Below, in pieces: positions 12,901 to 24,361 of a DNA stretch of 64,000 nucleotides (the stretch's first letter is position 1; every line of letters begins with the position of its first letter). The position numbers were made by a program, and so were the translations under genes. Origin of the DNA: Paramecium octaurelia (taxonomy: Eukaryota; Ciliophora; Oligohymenophorea; Peniculida; Parameciidae). Location: positions 124,001 through 188,000 of the forward strand of contig CAJJDP010000159.1 of assembly GCA_905182995.1 (NCBI GenBank). The letters are read 5' to 3'. The notes beneath the pieces were generated by a model. It was not told the origin of the DNA. It made no database searches and saw only the letters and a list, made by a program, of their open reading frames with translations.

Positions 12901-14435
12901 ATGGATTTGACTGATCCAAATACCAATATATTCACTGTGCAATTTGCTAACCAACCCTCACACAAAAGGTTTGTATTCAATGTAGCTGGAGCTTTTGAAC
13001 ATTGTTTTTCTGTACATCCAAATCTCTTAATGCATTTATTGTTATTATAATCCTTTACACAAGGCATATCATCAGTAACTGTTTCACATAAATAGTCTAC
13101 GCAACTTCCAAATTGAGCACTGTATGTACATTTCTTACTTAAGAGTTGGCATTTCGAATGAGAATCGTAATTTGGATATTTGAAATTAGTACAAATTAGT
13201 TATAAGCACTTACCATCAGACCATCTGCACCAATTTCCTTCCTTATCAAACTCACAAAATTCCTATTCTAATATCAAATCGCATGTTTCTGGCCAATCTT
13301 GACAACCACCTCCTGTTTTCCCAATGCATTATCCAAATGTCTTGCATTCACTTTAATTGTATTTTGAAGGAGCATACTAACATTCTTTAACCAAACATTA
13401 ATCTCCATACCAGATACAACCCAGAGACACCTATAAATCACAATCGATTTGCTGTTCAAAATCTTCACATGCAGTAGGTCTCTTCTTACAACCTCCTCCT
13501 TTGACACTTACACAATCTAATTTATCGTCATATCCTTAACAAAGATAATAGTTTGAATATTACGAAGAGGCAGTAGAACAAGTCTTAATCATACAAGCCT
13601 TATTATAATATGCACATTTATTATTTTTTTCGTCCGTGATACATCCCTCAATACTTTAGGCATCTTCGCATTGTTTTCTCTCAGTACACGTTTTCCCATT
13701 TGTAGTACATTCAGGCAAAATCTTCTTACAACTCTCATCTGTATATCCCGTGATATTTTCGCACTTGAGCTCTTTGCATAATAAAGTTATTGTATCCCAA
13801 TAGCATTTTGTTGTTTGAGATCTATTAGTTATACATTAATTTTCGTTCTAGTGATCTACACAATTTTCCCCACTCTCTTGACATCCTTAAGACTTTTTGC
13901 TTACTGTACAATATGAAAGAGCTTCCCTGCATTCCTAGTCCGATTTAAAGTATTCAGGCAAAAAGGTACAATCTTTAATTTCCTGACAATTGGGTGTAAT
14001 TGATATGCCCCAACTGCAATATTTACCGTGTATGTTCTTATTTTAACATGCTACATTAGTCAAATAGTCTTCGCATTCTTTTACTTCTACACATTTCTCC
14101 CCATCACTCACACATCGATAGGAAGATTCAGAACACTAATCTTTCTAAAATACGCCGCAATCCTTAAATTCAGTACACATATTTAGGTAAAATCCACATT
14201 TTTCTAACGTATTGCACTTCTCTTAGGGATATATTTTACAGTTTGAAGGATCCAATTAACTTTATGTTGTAATATAGGAGGCCTCTTTCAATACACAAAC
14301 ATTGCCATCCCATTAACAAATCGATGACTTTGCACACTATTCCTAATTGCTTAAATGACCACAAACACAAGCATTTTCTTCCGATTGCCATGATTGAACT
14401 ACCAGCATAAACAAAAGCGCACTTTTAATTTGCAT
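6945..14435 (-). CDS. Giant cysteine-rich surface-type membrane protein, 2,496 aa
   Basis: One uninterrupted frame of 2,496 codons with no intron. It starts with a signal peptide (MQIKSALLFMLVVQSWQ). About 1,770 residues follow of Cys-rich modules with regularly spaced Cys and C-x-W motifs (such as KCYWD, CIWYGD, NPCYWS), resembling the Paramecium surface-antigen repeat. Three modules of the CGDG...EECDDGN...DGC type (DUF4215-like) lie near 8690-9080. The last ~650 residues hold several hydrophobic segments and a cytoplasmic tail rich in Lys. Classical Paramecium surface antigens are GPI-anchored; this polytopic ending instead matches large ciliate Cys-rich membrane proteins of unknown function. 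It was probably routed through the ER to the cell surface. The repeats show recurrent but diverged motifs, not identical units. Confidence 0.9.
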
Positions 14436-15718
14436 TAAACTTAATAGATTGATTCTAATTAAAATTTCTGGTAGAAATTATGCTACTTTTAAATTATTGA
14501 TGTTTATTAGAACATAGTCTTCAATTCTCTTATGACGCACTACTTGAGATGGGCATCAATCATTAGACATCAAATTCTAATAAGAAAATGGGAACCTATG
14601 AGAAATGATCTATGCACATTCAATATGTAAATTGGATGACAAAAAATATAAGACAATCTTAATTCTATCATCAATTCATTTTGTATCAATATATATGTAA
14701 TTTAATTAAACACCCTCAATTATTCTTTAATTACTCTTTAATTATTCTAACAAACTAAAACGCAATAATTCATTTCTTAAAAATTGTATTTGTTTATCAG
14801 CTGTTTTCAAATAAATTTAATTCTCCAACTCCTTTTCTTACACTTTCTCAAAATTTGAAGATTATGTATTTAATAAATTTGTATAATTATAAATCATATT
14901 CTAATGTCTTCCAAAACGATCTATAAAGGCAAGAGATTTTTATATTGACCTGATTATTCGGAGGATTATATACTATAAACGAATCTATTTTTTTAATTAA
15001 CAGAAAGAGAAGCTAACCTATTGATTGTATTATAGCATACTTACATTCCTTTTTTATACCCAAAGTATTGATAAGTCAATACTTTGGGTACCATCCCCCA
15101 TCTCTAAATCTTTTCAGTACAATAGAAATCGTCCTATTCAATTTCAAGGTTTATGTATACAGTATTTCTTTCTTGATGTATTATTAAATTTCTATTATAA
15201 ATATTAGTAAAACTAATTATCAAATTATATTATGTAAGTTAGAAAAATATTGATGATTTTCCATTTTCTATATCCTTAAATAGGGATTAACAATCTTCAC
15301 AGGCTATTTTCTCCATACCTTTTGGGATATAGCCTACTTAAAAATGTTATTTTAAAATAGATTTTCAAAAATGCATCCTTTATTAAGCTAATTAAATGCT
15401 TTAAGCATAACAATTTTATTTACTATCTAATTCAATTATAACATATAAACAGTAACCAGTATTATTTAAATGTGTTGATTCTATAAATATAATAAATTTA
15501 TAATTTCTAGTATTATAAATAAATAATTAATGGTTTACAGTAAAATCCCCACTTATTCTGTTGCTGTCTCATACAAAATTCACTCATTTGTATGCACATG
15601 AAAAGAAGAAAATGTTTAAATTTTTTCAAAACTAAACTATCATAAATATAATTAATAAATATAGACTTTATTCCATTATATTAAACCTTCGATTATAATA
15701 ATTAAAAATATATAAAAA
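14436..15718. other. Divergent intergenic region, 1.28 kb
   Basis: It separates the start of the giant Cys-rich gene (minus) from the start of the FAF2-like gene (plus), so it must hold both promoters. I see no coding frame that reads like protein. It contains one perfect 15-bp inverted repeat with a 4-nt loop (listed separately) and long T-rich and A-rich runs. No conserved promoter motif can be assigned by eye. Confidence 0.5.
15057..15090. repeat. Perfect 15-bp inverted repeat (hairpin), 4-nt loop
   Basis: The 15 nt TACCCAAAGTATTGA at 15057-15071 is followed by TAAG and by its exact reverse complement at 15076-15090. A 15-bp perfect stem is unlikely by chance at one given spot in this otherwise weakly structured spacer. 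It may be an RNA hairpin, a protein-binding palindrome or a terminator-like element; nothing shows which. Confidence 0.85.
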
Positions 15719-17242
15719 ATGCAGCAAATGGATTTCGAAGAGAAAATAACTAATTTCATGACCATAACTGGATGCTAAGATTATTAGAAAGCATAATCAT
15801 ACATTTAGATGGCTTAAAATAACCTTGATGTATTCAAAACTTTTTATTTAGAATGCAATACAACTCTATTTTGATTTTGAGGGAGTTCAAAGTCAAGGCA
15901 CACAACAGAAACCATAATAAGATTAATTATAATAGAGGTCAACAACATAAGAAACTTCATAGGGTACAATGTATTTATTATAGAGTTAGGAATAGTTTAA
16001 AATTTTAATTAAAGTAATAGAAGATAACCTTAAGATATTGCATTAATTGAAAAATATAGGATATATCATGAAGAAAAGAGAGCAAAGGAGGGCATAATCA
16101 ATAAAACTTTTCAAATCGGTGCAAGTCTCGTCTCATATTTTTGTAATATTTAAGTTTCTATATAGTCAAAAATGCACCTAATTATGGGAGTGAATTCTTG
16201 AAATACCTCTAACAACATTAGATTCAAACATAGATACAGTTTCAATCTGGAAACTTTTAGGATAAGTTGAAAAAAGCAAATGAAGAAACAAGGCCATTAT
16301 TAGTCTATTTGCATAATCATTAAAGCTTGTTGATATTGCAGAAAATGTCCGATTGCAAACCCTTTGTCACAAATCTTAATAAAAATTATTTAATACTCGG
16401 GTTGTTGAATAGTCCATAAGTAATTGAAAAATTGCCAAATAAACCAGAACCTCCAACTATTTTAATCTACAAATTAGATATAGTGGATGAAGTTGTTTTA
16501 ATGGATCAAATTTCTTTATCGATAGATACCAATTTTGAAGAAACTGCCTAAAAGATTAAGACAATTAGGGCAGCTTTCAATAAAGAATATATTTATATCG
16601 AAAATCTCAAAAAAGAAGTCAATTCTCCTAACTAACCGAACTTAAATTACTATTACAATAGTTAACACAGTTTCCATCATGTTCAACAATAATAGCAAAC
16701 ACAAACGCAAGGGCAAGTGCAAAAATAAAAGGAGGATTAAAGAGAAAGAGATTTATTAATTCAATAATAAAAAGAAGCTTATCGTTTTGCAGAACAATAA
16801 GCTATATTGAAAAAATAAAGGGATGAAGAATAAAGGTTATAAGAATAAGCCAAATAATTCGAAGAATAGCAAAAAGAAGTATAAATAATAATATTACATA
16901 TAAGGAGTAAAGATTATTGAAAAAAGCCTAGTTATTATCAAATTTACCCGAGGAACCAGCCAATACTTAAGGTATATCAATACTATTCAGATTTGTAAAT
17001 GCTACTCGAACAAGGAGATTCAATTTTAGTGATAAAATCTAAGTATAAATTAATACTATAGATAGGTGTTATTTGATTTTGTTGAAAGTCAAGAAGACGA
17101 TTGCTTTAACGATCCTCATGCCAAAATTGACTTAATCTAAAATTTCCCAAGACTGTCATTAAAGGACAAGACTGAATTCCCCATAAGTGAAGTGTTTGTT
17201 GATTCTGAAATGGAATAATTGATTGTAGATGAATAGGAGTGA
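15719..17242 (+). CDS. FAF2/UBXD8-like UBX-domain protein (ER-associated degradation)
   Basis: 469 aa after five introns (22, 20, 23, 26 and 23 nt). The domain order is that of FAF2: an N-terminal UBA-like helix bundle (ITGCQDYQKAQSYIQMAQNN), a short hydrophobic stretch (IGASLVSYFF) that could be the membrane hairpin, a UAS thioredoxin-like domain (EFLKYLQQ ... RPLLVYLHNH ... LIYKLDIVDEVVLMDQ), a Gln/Glu-rich coiled coil (RDLLIQQQKEAYRFAEQQ) and a C-terminal UBX domain (ISILFRFVNATRTRRFNFSD ... LIQNFPRLSL). In animals FAF2 sits on ER and lipid-droplet membranes and recruits the p97/Cdc48 ATPase through UBX. The same role is likely here by homology. Confidence 0.88.
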
Positions 17243-17273
17243 TAATTAAATTGTCATTAATTAAATATACTTA

Positions 17274-17955
17274 ATGAGTGAATCGTTAAATTTTAATCTA
17301 AAGTTATACAGAGAAAGATTGGTCGATAAATACTCAAAGTCTCCTGTAGAAACAAGATTTGATTCATCAAAAATTGAAAGCCAAAGGAAGACTCCAATAA
17401 AAAGGGATCAAGCTAAGTATTTATAAGTTGAATAAGCAGTACTCCTTCATTGAACAATTTAGTAAATAAACTGCAAGAATACAGTAGCAAGAAAGCAAAA
17501 TAAAACGATTCATTTTTATTTAAGTCAGGTAAAAGCAATCAAAATTCGTCTCCAAGTAAAATTAATGGATTGCATTAAAAGTAACTATTCTATATGTTAC
17601 ACCTAGAATATAATCAATATCTTCCTTATCACCTCCACCTTAATAAAATAACTTATAATTCCCAGCTAAGGGTCATTAATATTCGATAACCTAATTTAGT
17701 GGAATAGTGTCACCTCAGAAATCAAGCTTTATAAGTCCAACTCATTTTTCCTAAATTACAGATAGATATGAACAATAAGAGTCCATAACTGATATTTCAA
17801 GCCTTATTCCTTTGCATGAGATTGTTAATATGCGAACTAAATTAGAAAATGCAAATATTAATGTTGCTAACATCACGCCAACATACTTGACCGAATTTAT
17901 TAAGTTAGCAAACACAATTCAGTCGTAACTAAAACCTAATAAAAAACAAGGTTGA
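17274..17955 (+). CDS. Unknown Ser/Pro/Gln-rich protein, 210 aa
   Basis: The frame is continuous after removal of a 23-nt and a 26-nt intron. It begins MSESLNFNLKLYRERLVDKY only 31 bp after the FAF2-like stop on the same strand. The middle is low-complexity (SSLSPPPQQNNLQFP; GIVSPQKSSFISPTHFS), probably disordered, and the end is a short helical part (NMRTKLENANINVANITP). No family is recognised and there is no membrane segment. Confidence 0.6.
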
Positions 17956-18208
17956 CTAATCGAATTTTCATAACTTCAATATAGATTATTAAAATCATCT
18001 GCTTTATTTGAAGAATCTATTAAGTAGAATTAGAATTTTTATTTTTGTATTTAATTTTAAGTAGGCTTTAGAATTGCCTTGATATTAGTAACTCAACTTG
18101 AATTTAGCTAAAAAGCTAAATATATTATTCTTCTTAAATATATACTTATCTCATTTATGTTTGCATTATCTTTGAATAATACGTATTTTAATGAATAAAC
18201 TAAACCCA

Positions 18209-19366
18209 ATGGATATTCTTCCAATCATTTGGCCTTAAAAATAATCTGCAAGACAACAGGAAATATAAAGAGTTACTTAAGAACTCATGCAATTAAAGGA
18301 AGATTAGCCCAATCTGACCGAATCCATTAATTTTACGATCTAGTATTTAGCGTCTCATGCTCCGTATATAGATGTTGTTGTTTTTTTTCAAAGCTTAGTT
18401 AATATTAAACATCCTATTTAAGATTTGCTTAATTATTTAAGCACATTCTCTGAGTATACGCTAACACAAGTAGTGAGAAAAGTTAATTTAAATGAATTGA
18501 ATTCTGATTCTGATGAAACAGATTTTACATATAGTGATCCCTATGAGGAGAAGAAATAACAATTTAATATTAAAATGATGAAACGAGTTAGTTTTCCTAA
18601 ATTATAAAAACTAATAAGTGATATTTATAGGCTGGAAATGTTAACTAAAATATATTCATGGATGAACTAGATAGCATATGTTGATTATGTTAAGGTGAGT
18701 GTGTCAACTATCAAGAAGACATTGCAAACTGAATACTTAGATGAGTTAACGATAAACACTGTTATTTAATGTGCCAAAGGATTATGTTAATGTGGAAATT
18801 AATATTTATAAGATACACCCAAACTCGAGAAATTGAAAATAGCACTTCATAAGATAGCTCAATTTCAAGATGTCGATCTTTAAATCCTCCTCACTTTATA
18901 ACAAAACGATCTCAAGCCTATTAAAGAATGTGTTTGGACTAGACAATAGGTGATCTAATGTATTGTATTATTTTGCTTGATAAAATGCGAACTTTTAATT
19001 CATGATTTTTAATTTTAAATAATGTAATCTAAACCTTGTTGTACTTTTGAAATCTCATGGAATGAATGTGGCTTTAGTTAGATAAGGGATTACTTCCCAA
19101 AATTAGCCAAGAAACTTAATAAAAGATATAAAATTGTGAAAGATATTCCTTTATATGACGTAAAAACCAATAATTCAATATTTGTTTACGCTCAATCATT
19201 GATTGGATATCAATATCACAATTATGAAAATTTTTAATTATAAGATAATCTAAAATAATCGATAAAAGACATTCTATAAAATTCAAATTCAGAAAAAAAT
19301 TTAGCTCTTCAAATAATTGTTTCAAATGCTATTATGTTTGCATAATTGCTTAAAGCATTAAAATGA
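18209..19366 (+). CDS. Unknown protein, 385 aa, intronless
   Basis: A single open frame of 386 codons under the ciliate code, starting MDILPIIWPQKQSARQQ and ending at TGA 19364. Composition is that of a folded, mainly helical cytosolic protein, with one acidic stretch (NELNSDSDETDFTYSDPYEE) and a C-x-C pair (AKGLCQCGNQYLQD) too small for a zinc site by itself. No signal peptide or transmembrane segment. I do not recognise the family. Confidence 0.7.
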
Positions 19367-19467
19367 AATTAATTATATATATTTGATTTCAAATAATTAT
19401 ATTTTACAAAAAAACTTGAAAAAATTTTGATTTTTATTATATCTCTAATATTATTTTTATAAACATA

Positions 19468-19816
19468 ATGAGAATAAACCAAAACCAAGAATATACCTTT
19501 AGAATCTGTCAATAATTCGACTAAGTAACACAATCTGAAATGATTTCCATCAAAAAAGAAAGAAGATTACTATTTTGAAGGCTTAGCAAAAGGAATTGTT
19601 AAATTAAAACTAATAAAAGATGATATAAAAAAAGTGATTAATTCTTATATGAGTTTTAGAACAAATCATGCCTTATCCTCAAATCATTTACAGCATCAAA
19701 CTGATTGTAGTTTCAATAAATGGTTAGTTAATTCATACATGACATTGAATATGACAAAGTAAAACTAGAATTAGAATTAAATCATCTCCTTAAAATTGAA
19801 GAATATTTTTATATGA
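19468..19816 (+). CDS. Possible small gene, 104 aa
   Basis: The ATG at 19468 leads through MRINQNQEYTFRICQQFDQ; a 34-nt GTA...AAG stretch, long for these introns, would restore frame into KEDYYFEGLAKGIVKLKL and on to TGA at 19814. The product is basic and unrecognised. Without the intron the frame stops after 37 codons. It may be real, decayed or chance. Confidence 0.3.
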
Positions 19817-20067
19817 AGAATTTGCGCATATAATAATATAAATTAATTTTTAATGCAGTCTTATTATTCATATTAGTGAATTTTATGCAACGTTTAATGG
19901 TAGCAAAATATCAAAAGAAAAGGATTGAAATATAACTTATCTAAAAACATTTGATTTCTTGAAAGTTTCATAAATAAATTAAAAATTGTTAATGCTCGGT
20001 CAGAATAAGGATTATTGAAATTTTAAAAATTAGAAGTAATAGATTCCTAGAAAATAGAAGCTTCTCT
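19817..20067. other. Spacer before the repeat array
   Basis: AT-rich sequence with no convincing gene. It ends exactly where unit 1 of the array begins (ATAATGTTATGATAATTG). Confidence 0.4.
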
Positions 20068-20104
20068 ATAATGTTATGATAATTGTAATAATAAATTGGT
20101 TGGT

Positions 20105-21007
20105 TCATTCATCAAGCCAAAATTAAAATTTAGTTTAGAGTCCAGTAACCCATTTGATAGCGATTCCTTTAAAGCCTGTTAGGAATAGAACTTTGGTTGA
20201 TTATGATGGATTTCTTCCCATAGCTAATTTGAGTTAGGTTTCTGGTGATTAAATAATATCATTAAAGGATAAAACAATATTATCTTATTCGGTCTAATGA
20301 ATGAAAGAAAAGGAATACTTCTGAAGCATTTTCTTCTAAAAATGTAGCTTTGAATGATCCATCCTCTGATTCTAATGTGACAATCTTTCCAAATTCTTTA
20401 ATTTACACTTTATATCCTTTTATAGTTTTAAGACTTTTATATATATGATAATAAATACGGTGACTCTCTTGGACCAGATGTATCATCAATTTGTTATCTT
20501 TTGATGGCTACCTTATTCACTAACATTTTATTTGCTTAATCTTTCAATGCATCTTAAAGATTTAATGGCTTTTATTAAATTTGAGGGGGTGGATTAGATG
20601 GAATTGGAGGTTATTAATTTATTTTGGATGGCTATGCCATAAATGGACTTTATGGTTGTTATTAAGGAACAAACGGGGAGGGTGGTTGTTATTGGGGAGT
20701 GAATCCTATTACACCAGATTGACCAGGAAAATTAGGTTGATTGATAGGTTGAAAATTGGTTGGATTATTAGCTTAATTTTTGTCCTAAACTATTTGAATA
20801 TATCAATACCAAGCATTCAACTTGTTCCCCTCCTTAAAGATGTTGATTTATCTTTGTGCTTTTTAAAATCTGTTTAACTTGACCATTTATTTTCCATACT
20901 TTATCTATAAACTTGCCCACTTTAACATGGTCATCAAAAATGTCTTCAAATGTACTATTCGCTTTTAACGTAACTTATTTTCCATTCACGAAAAAAGAGG
21001 TACTCAT
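20105..21007 (-). CDS. Repeat-unit gene, copy 1 (unknown protein, 275 aa)
   Basis: Three 25-nt introns (all GTA...AG) restore one frame of 276 codons. The N-terminal ~70 residues (MSTSFFVNGKQVTLKANS...) are compact. A proline/glutamine-rich linker follows (GFTPQQQPPSPFVPQQQPQ). The C-terminal part looks folded (GYKVQIKEFGKIVTLESE; KVLFLTGFKGIAIKW) and ends WLDE. There is no signal peptide or membrane segment. The C-terminal beta-rich stretch could be an OB-like or similar small fold, but I cannot name a family. Five copies occur in this window with the same exon structure. Confidence 0.75.
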
Positions 21008-21578
21008 ATATGATTTCTATTAATTAAGATTATTTATATTTCTATTAACTTCATTTTATTATATTTCAATTCTAATTATAATCATTCTTTTTAATCTCAA
21101 TATATAATCATCAACACTCAATATTATTTTTTATTTCATATTAATGATTCCATAAAACTCTCTTTAAATTTACTTTCATTCAAATATCTGTGAGAATTAT
21201 TTTCTTAATTCTAAAATATTCTAATTCATATTACTTTTATCGCAATTTGGTATTTAATTCTAGATCTTTTACTCTCTTAATCAAATACTTTATCATCTTA
21301 ATGTCTTCATATTTACTACAACACTTAAGTATTGTAATATTTGAATATTTGGAAACTTAAATACAGCGCATGTCATTTAGTCATAATTAATCCTGCTTAA
21401 ATAATTTGAAAGGAGGAACTAAGATATTTTGCAAATTATTTAACTAACTTATGAAACTGTGTTCTATTGTTTGTTAATAAATACTTAACCTAAAAGTCAA
21501 AAATTTGACCATCAATATTTTTTAATTTGTTATGAACTCATCACAACATTTGCACAATTAATGAAGGAACTATTTCCA

Positions 21579-21579
21579 N
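21579..21579. other. Assembly gap symbol N (also at 23093 and 29544)
   Basis: Single ambiguous bases occur at 21579, 23093 and 29544 and nowhere else that I noticed. All three mark joints between repeat units, which points to contig joining rather than random base-call failure. Confidence 0.9.
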
Positions 21580-21617
21580 AATAATGTTATGATAATTGTA
21601 ATAATAAATTGGTTGGT

Positions 21618-22520
21618 TCATTCATCAAGCCAAAATTAAAATTTAGTTTAGAGTCCAGTAACCCATTTGATAGCGATTCCTTTAAAGCCTGTTAGGAATA
21701 GAACTTTGGTTGATTATGATGGATTTCTTCCCATAGCTAATTTGAGTTAGGTTTCTGGTGATTAAATAATATCATTAAAGGATAAAACAATATTATCTTA
21801 TTCGGTCTAATGAATGAAAGAAAAGGAATACTTCTGAAGCATTTTCTTCTAAAAATGTAGCTTTGAATGATCCATCCTCTGATTCTAATGTGACAATCTT
21901 TCCAAATTCTTTAATTTACACTTTATATCCTTTTATAGTTTTAAGACTTTTATATATATGATAATAAATACGGTGACTCTCTTGGACCAGATGTATCATC
22001 AATTTGTTATCTTTTGATGGCTACCTTATTCACTAACATTTTATTTGCTTAATCTTTCAATGCATCTTAAAGATTTAATGGCTTTTATTAAATTTGAGGG
22101 GGTGGATTAGATGGAATTGGAGGTTATTAATTTATTTTGGATGGCTATGCCATAAATGGACTTTATGGTTGTTATTAAGGAACAAACGGGGAGGGTGGTT
22201 GTTATTGGGGAGTGAATCCTATTACACCAGATTGACCAGGAAAATTAGGTTGATTGATAGGTTGAAAATTGGTTGGATTATTAGCTTAATTTTTGTCCTA
22301 AACTATTTGAATATATCAATACCAAGCATTCAACTTGTTCCCCTCCTTAAAGATGTTGATTTATCTTTGTGCTTTTTAAAATCTGTTTAACTTGACCATT
22401 TATTTTCCATACTTTATCTATAAACTTGCCCACTTTAACATGGTCATCAAAAATGTCTTCAAATGTACTATTCGCTTTTAACGTAACTTATTTTCCATTC
22501 ACGAAAAAAGAGGTACTCAT
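21618..22520 (-). CDS. Repeat-unit gene, copy 2
   Basis: Same 275-aa protein and same three 25-nt introns as copy 1, displaced by exactly 1,513 bp. No difference was seen inside the coding part. The only visible change of its unit lies upstream of the start (TTTTCTATT variant, near 22645). Confidence 0.7.
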
Positions 22521-23130
22521 ATATGATTTCTATTAATTAAGATTATTTATATTTCTATTAACTTCATTTTATTATATTTCAATTCTAATTATAATCATTC
22601 TTTTTAATCTCAATATATAATCATCAACACTCAATATTATTTTTTATTTTCTATTAATGATTCCATAAAACTCTCTTTAAATTTACTTTCATTCAAATAT
22701 CTGTGAGAATTATTTTCTTAATTCTAAAATATTCTAATTCATATTACTTTTATCGCAATTTGGTATTTAATTCTAGATCTTTTACTCTCTTAATCAAATA
22801 CTTTATCATCTTAATGTCTTCATATTTACTACAACACTTAAGTATTGTAATATTTGAATATTTGGAAACTTAAATACAGCGCATGTCATTTAGTCATAAT
22901 TAATCCTGCTTAAATAATTTGAAAGGAGGAACTAAGATATTTTGCAAATTATTTAACTAACTTATGAAACTGTGTTCTATTGTTTGTTAATAAATACTTA
23001 ACCTAAAAGTCAAAAATTTGACCATCAATATTTTTTAATTTGTTATGAACTCATCACAACATTTGCACAATTAATGAAGGAACTATTTCCATNATAATGT
23101 TATGATAATTGTAATAATAAATTGGTTGGT

Positions 23131-24033
23131 TCATTCATCAAGCCAAAATTAAAATTTAGTTTAGAGTCCAGTAACCCATTTGATAGCGATTCCTTTAAAG
23201 CCTGTTAGGAATAGAACTTTGGTTGATTATGATGGATTTCTTCCCATAGCTAATTTGAGTTAGGTTTCTGGTGATTAAATAATATCATTAAAGGATAAAA
23301 CAATATTATCTTATTCGGTCTAATGAATGAAAGAAAAGGAATACTTCTGAAGCATTTTCTTCTAAAAATGTAGCTTTGAATGATCCATCCTCTGATTCTA
23401 ATGTGACAATCTTTCCAAATTCTTTAATTTACACTTTATATCCTTTTATAGTTTTAAGACTTTTATATATATGATAATAAATACGGTGACTCTCTTGGAC
23501 CAGATGTATCATCAATTTGTTATCTTTTGATGGCTACCTTATTCACTAACATTTTATTTGCTTAATCTTTCAATGCATCTTAAAGATTTAATGGCTTTTA
23601 TTAAATTTGAGGGGGTGGATTAGATGGAATTGGAGGTTATTAATTTATTTTGGATGGCTATGCCATAAATGGACTTTATGGTTGTTATTAAGGAACAAAC
23701 GGGGAGGGTGGTTGTTATTGGGGAGTGAATCCTATTACACCAGATTGACCAGGAAAATTAGGTTGATTGATAGGTTGAAAATTGGTTGGATTATTAGCTT
23801 AATTTTTGTCCTAAACTATTTGAATATATCAATACCAAGCATTCAACTTGTTCCCCTCCTTAAAGATGTTGATTTATCTTTGTGCTTTTTAAAATCTGTT
23901 TAACTTGACCATTTATTTTCCATACTTTATCTATAAACTTGCCCACTTTAACATGGTCATCAAAAATGTCTTCAAATGTACTATTCGCTTTTAACGTAAC
24001 TTATTTTCCATTCACGAAAAAAGAGGTACTCAT
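23131..24033 (-). CDS. Repeat-unit gene, copy 3
   Basis: Same protein again, another 1,513 bp on. It is the copy next to unique DNA: about 135 bp upstream of its ATG the repeat ends and the unrelated spacer before the 24362-26130 gene begins. It is therefore the best candidate for a genuine left-hand locus. Confidence 0.75.
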
Positions 24034-24361
24034 ATATGATTTCTATTAATTAAGATTATTTATATTTCTATTAACTTCATTTTATTATATTTCAATTCTA
24101 ATTATAATCATTCTTTTTAATCTCAATATATAATCATCAACACTCAATATTATTTTTTATTTCATATTCACTATTTTTTTATTTTCATGTTGATCTAGGT
24201 GGTTTAATTTTTTCATTTAACTAATTAAGTTTTATCAACATATTTTGCTTCTACAATGGTTACTTTTGTTATTGCTTTATTATTTCTAAGTGATACATAG
24301 TAATCATTACAATTCGTATTTTTAATGTATTTGATTTTAAAATAATAAAAAAAATATCAAA

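Larger units (their letters stand above)
20068..24168. repeat. Left repeat array: three head-to-tail copies of a 1,513-bp unit
   Basis: Units run 20068-21579, 21581-23092 and 23094-24168 (the third is partial). The first two repeat with a period of 1,513 bp and look identical by eye except for a short variant: TTTCATATT in units 1 and 3, TTTTCTATT in unit 2. A single N sits at 21579 and at 23093, exactly at the joints. Unit 3 leaves the repeat right after TTTCATATT, about 135 bp upstream of its gene's start. Each unit carries the 275-aa gene on the minus strand. Single-N joints and near-perfect identity suggest scaffolding of the same contig several times, but a true tandem amplification is not excluded. 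Confidence 0.95.

Noticed and set aside
15025-15207. 60-codon plus frame across the 15-kb hairpin
   Set aside because: It reads through a perfect palindrome, is aromatic-rich and has no partner exons or family.
20581-20877. A 98-codon frame repeated five times (plus strand in the left units, minus in the right; starts MRGWIRWNW)
   Set aside because: It is antisense to the spliced 275-aa gene, which has three matching introns and sensible composition. The Trp/Arg-rich product is typical of the reverse of a Pro/Gln-rich stretch.
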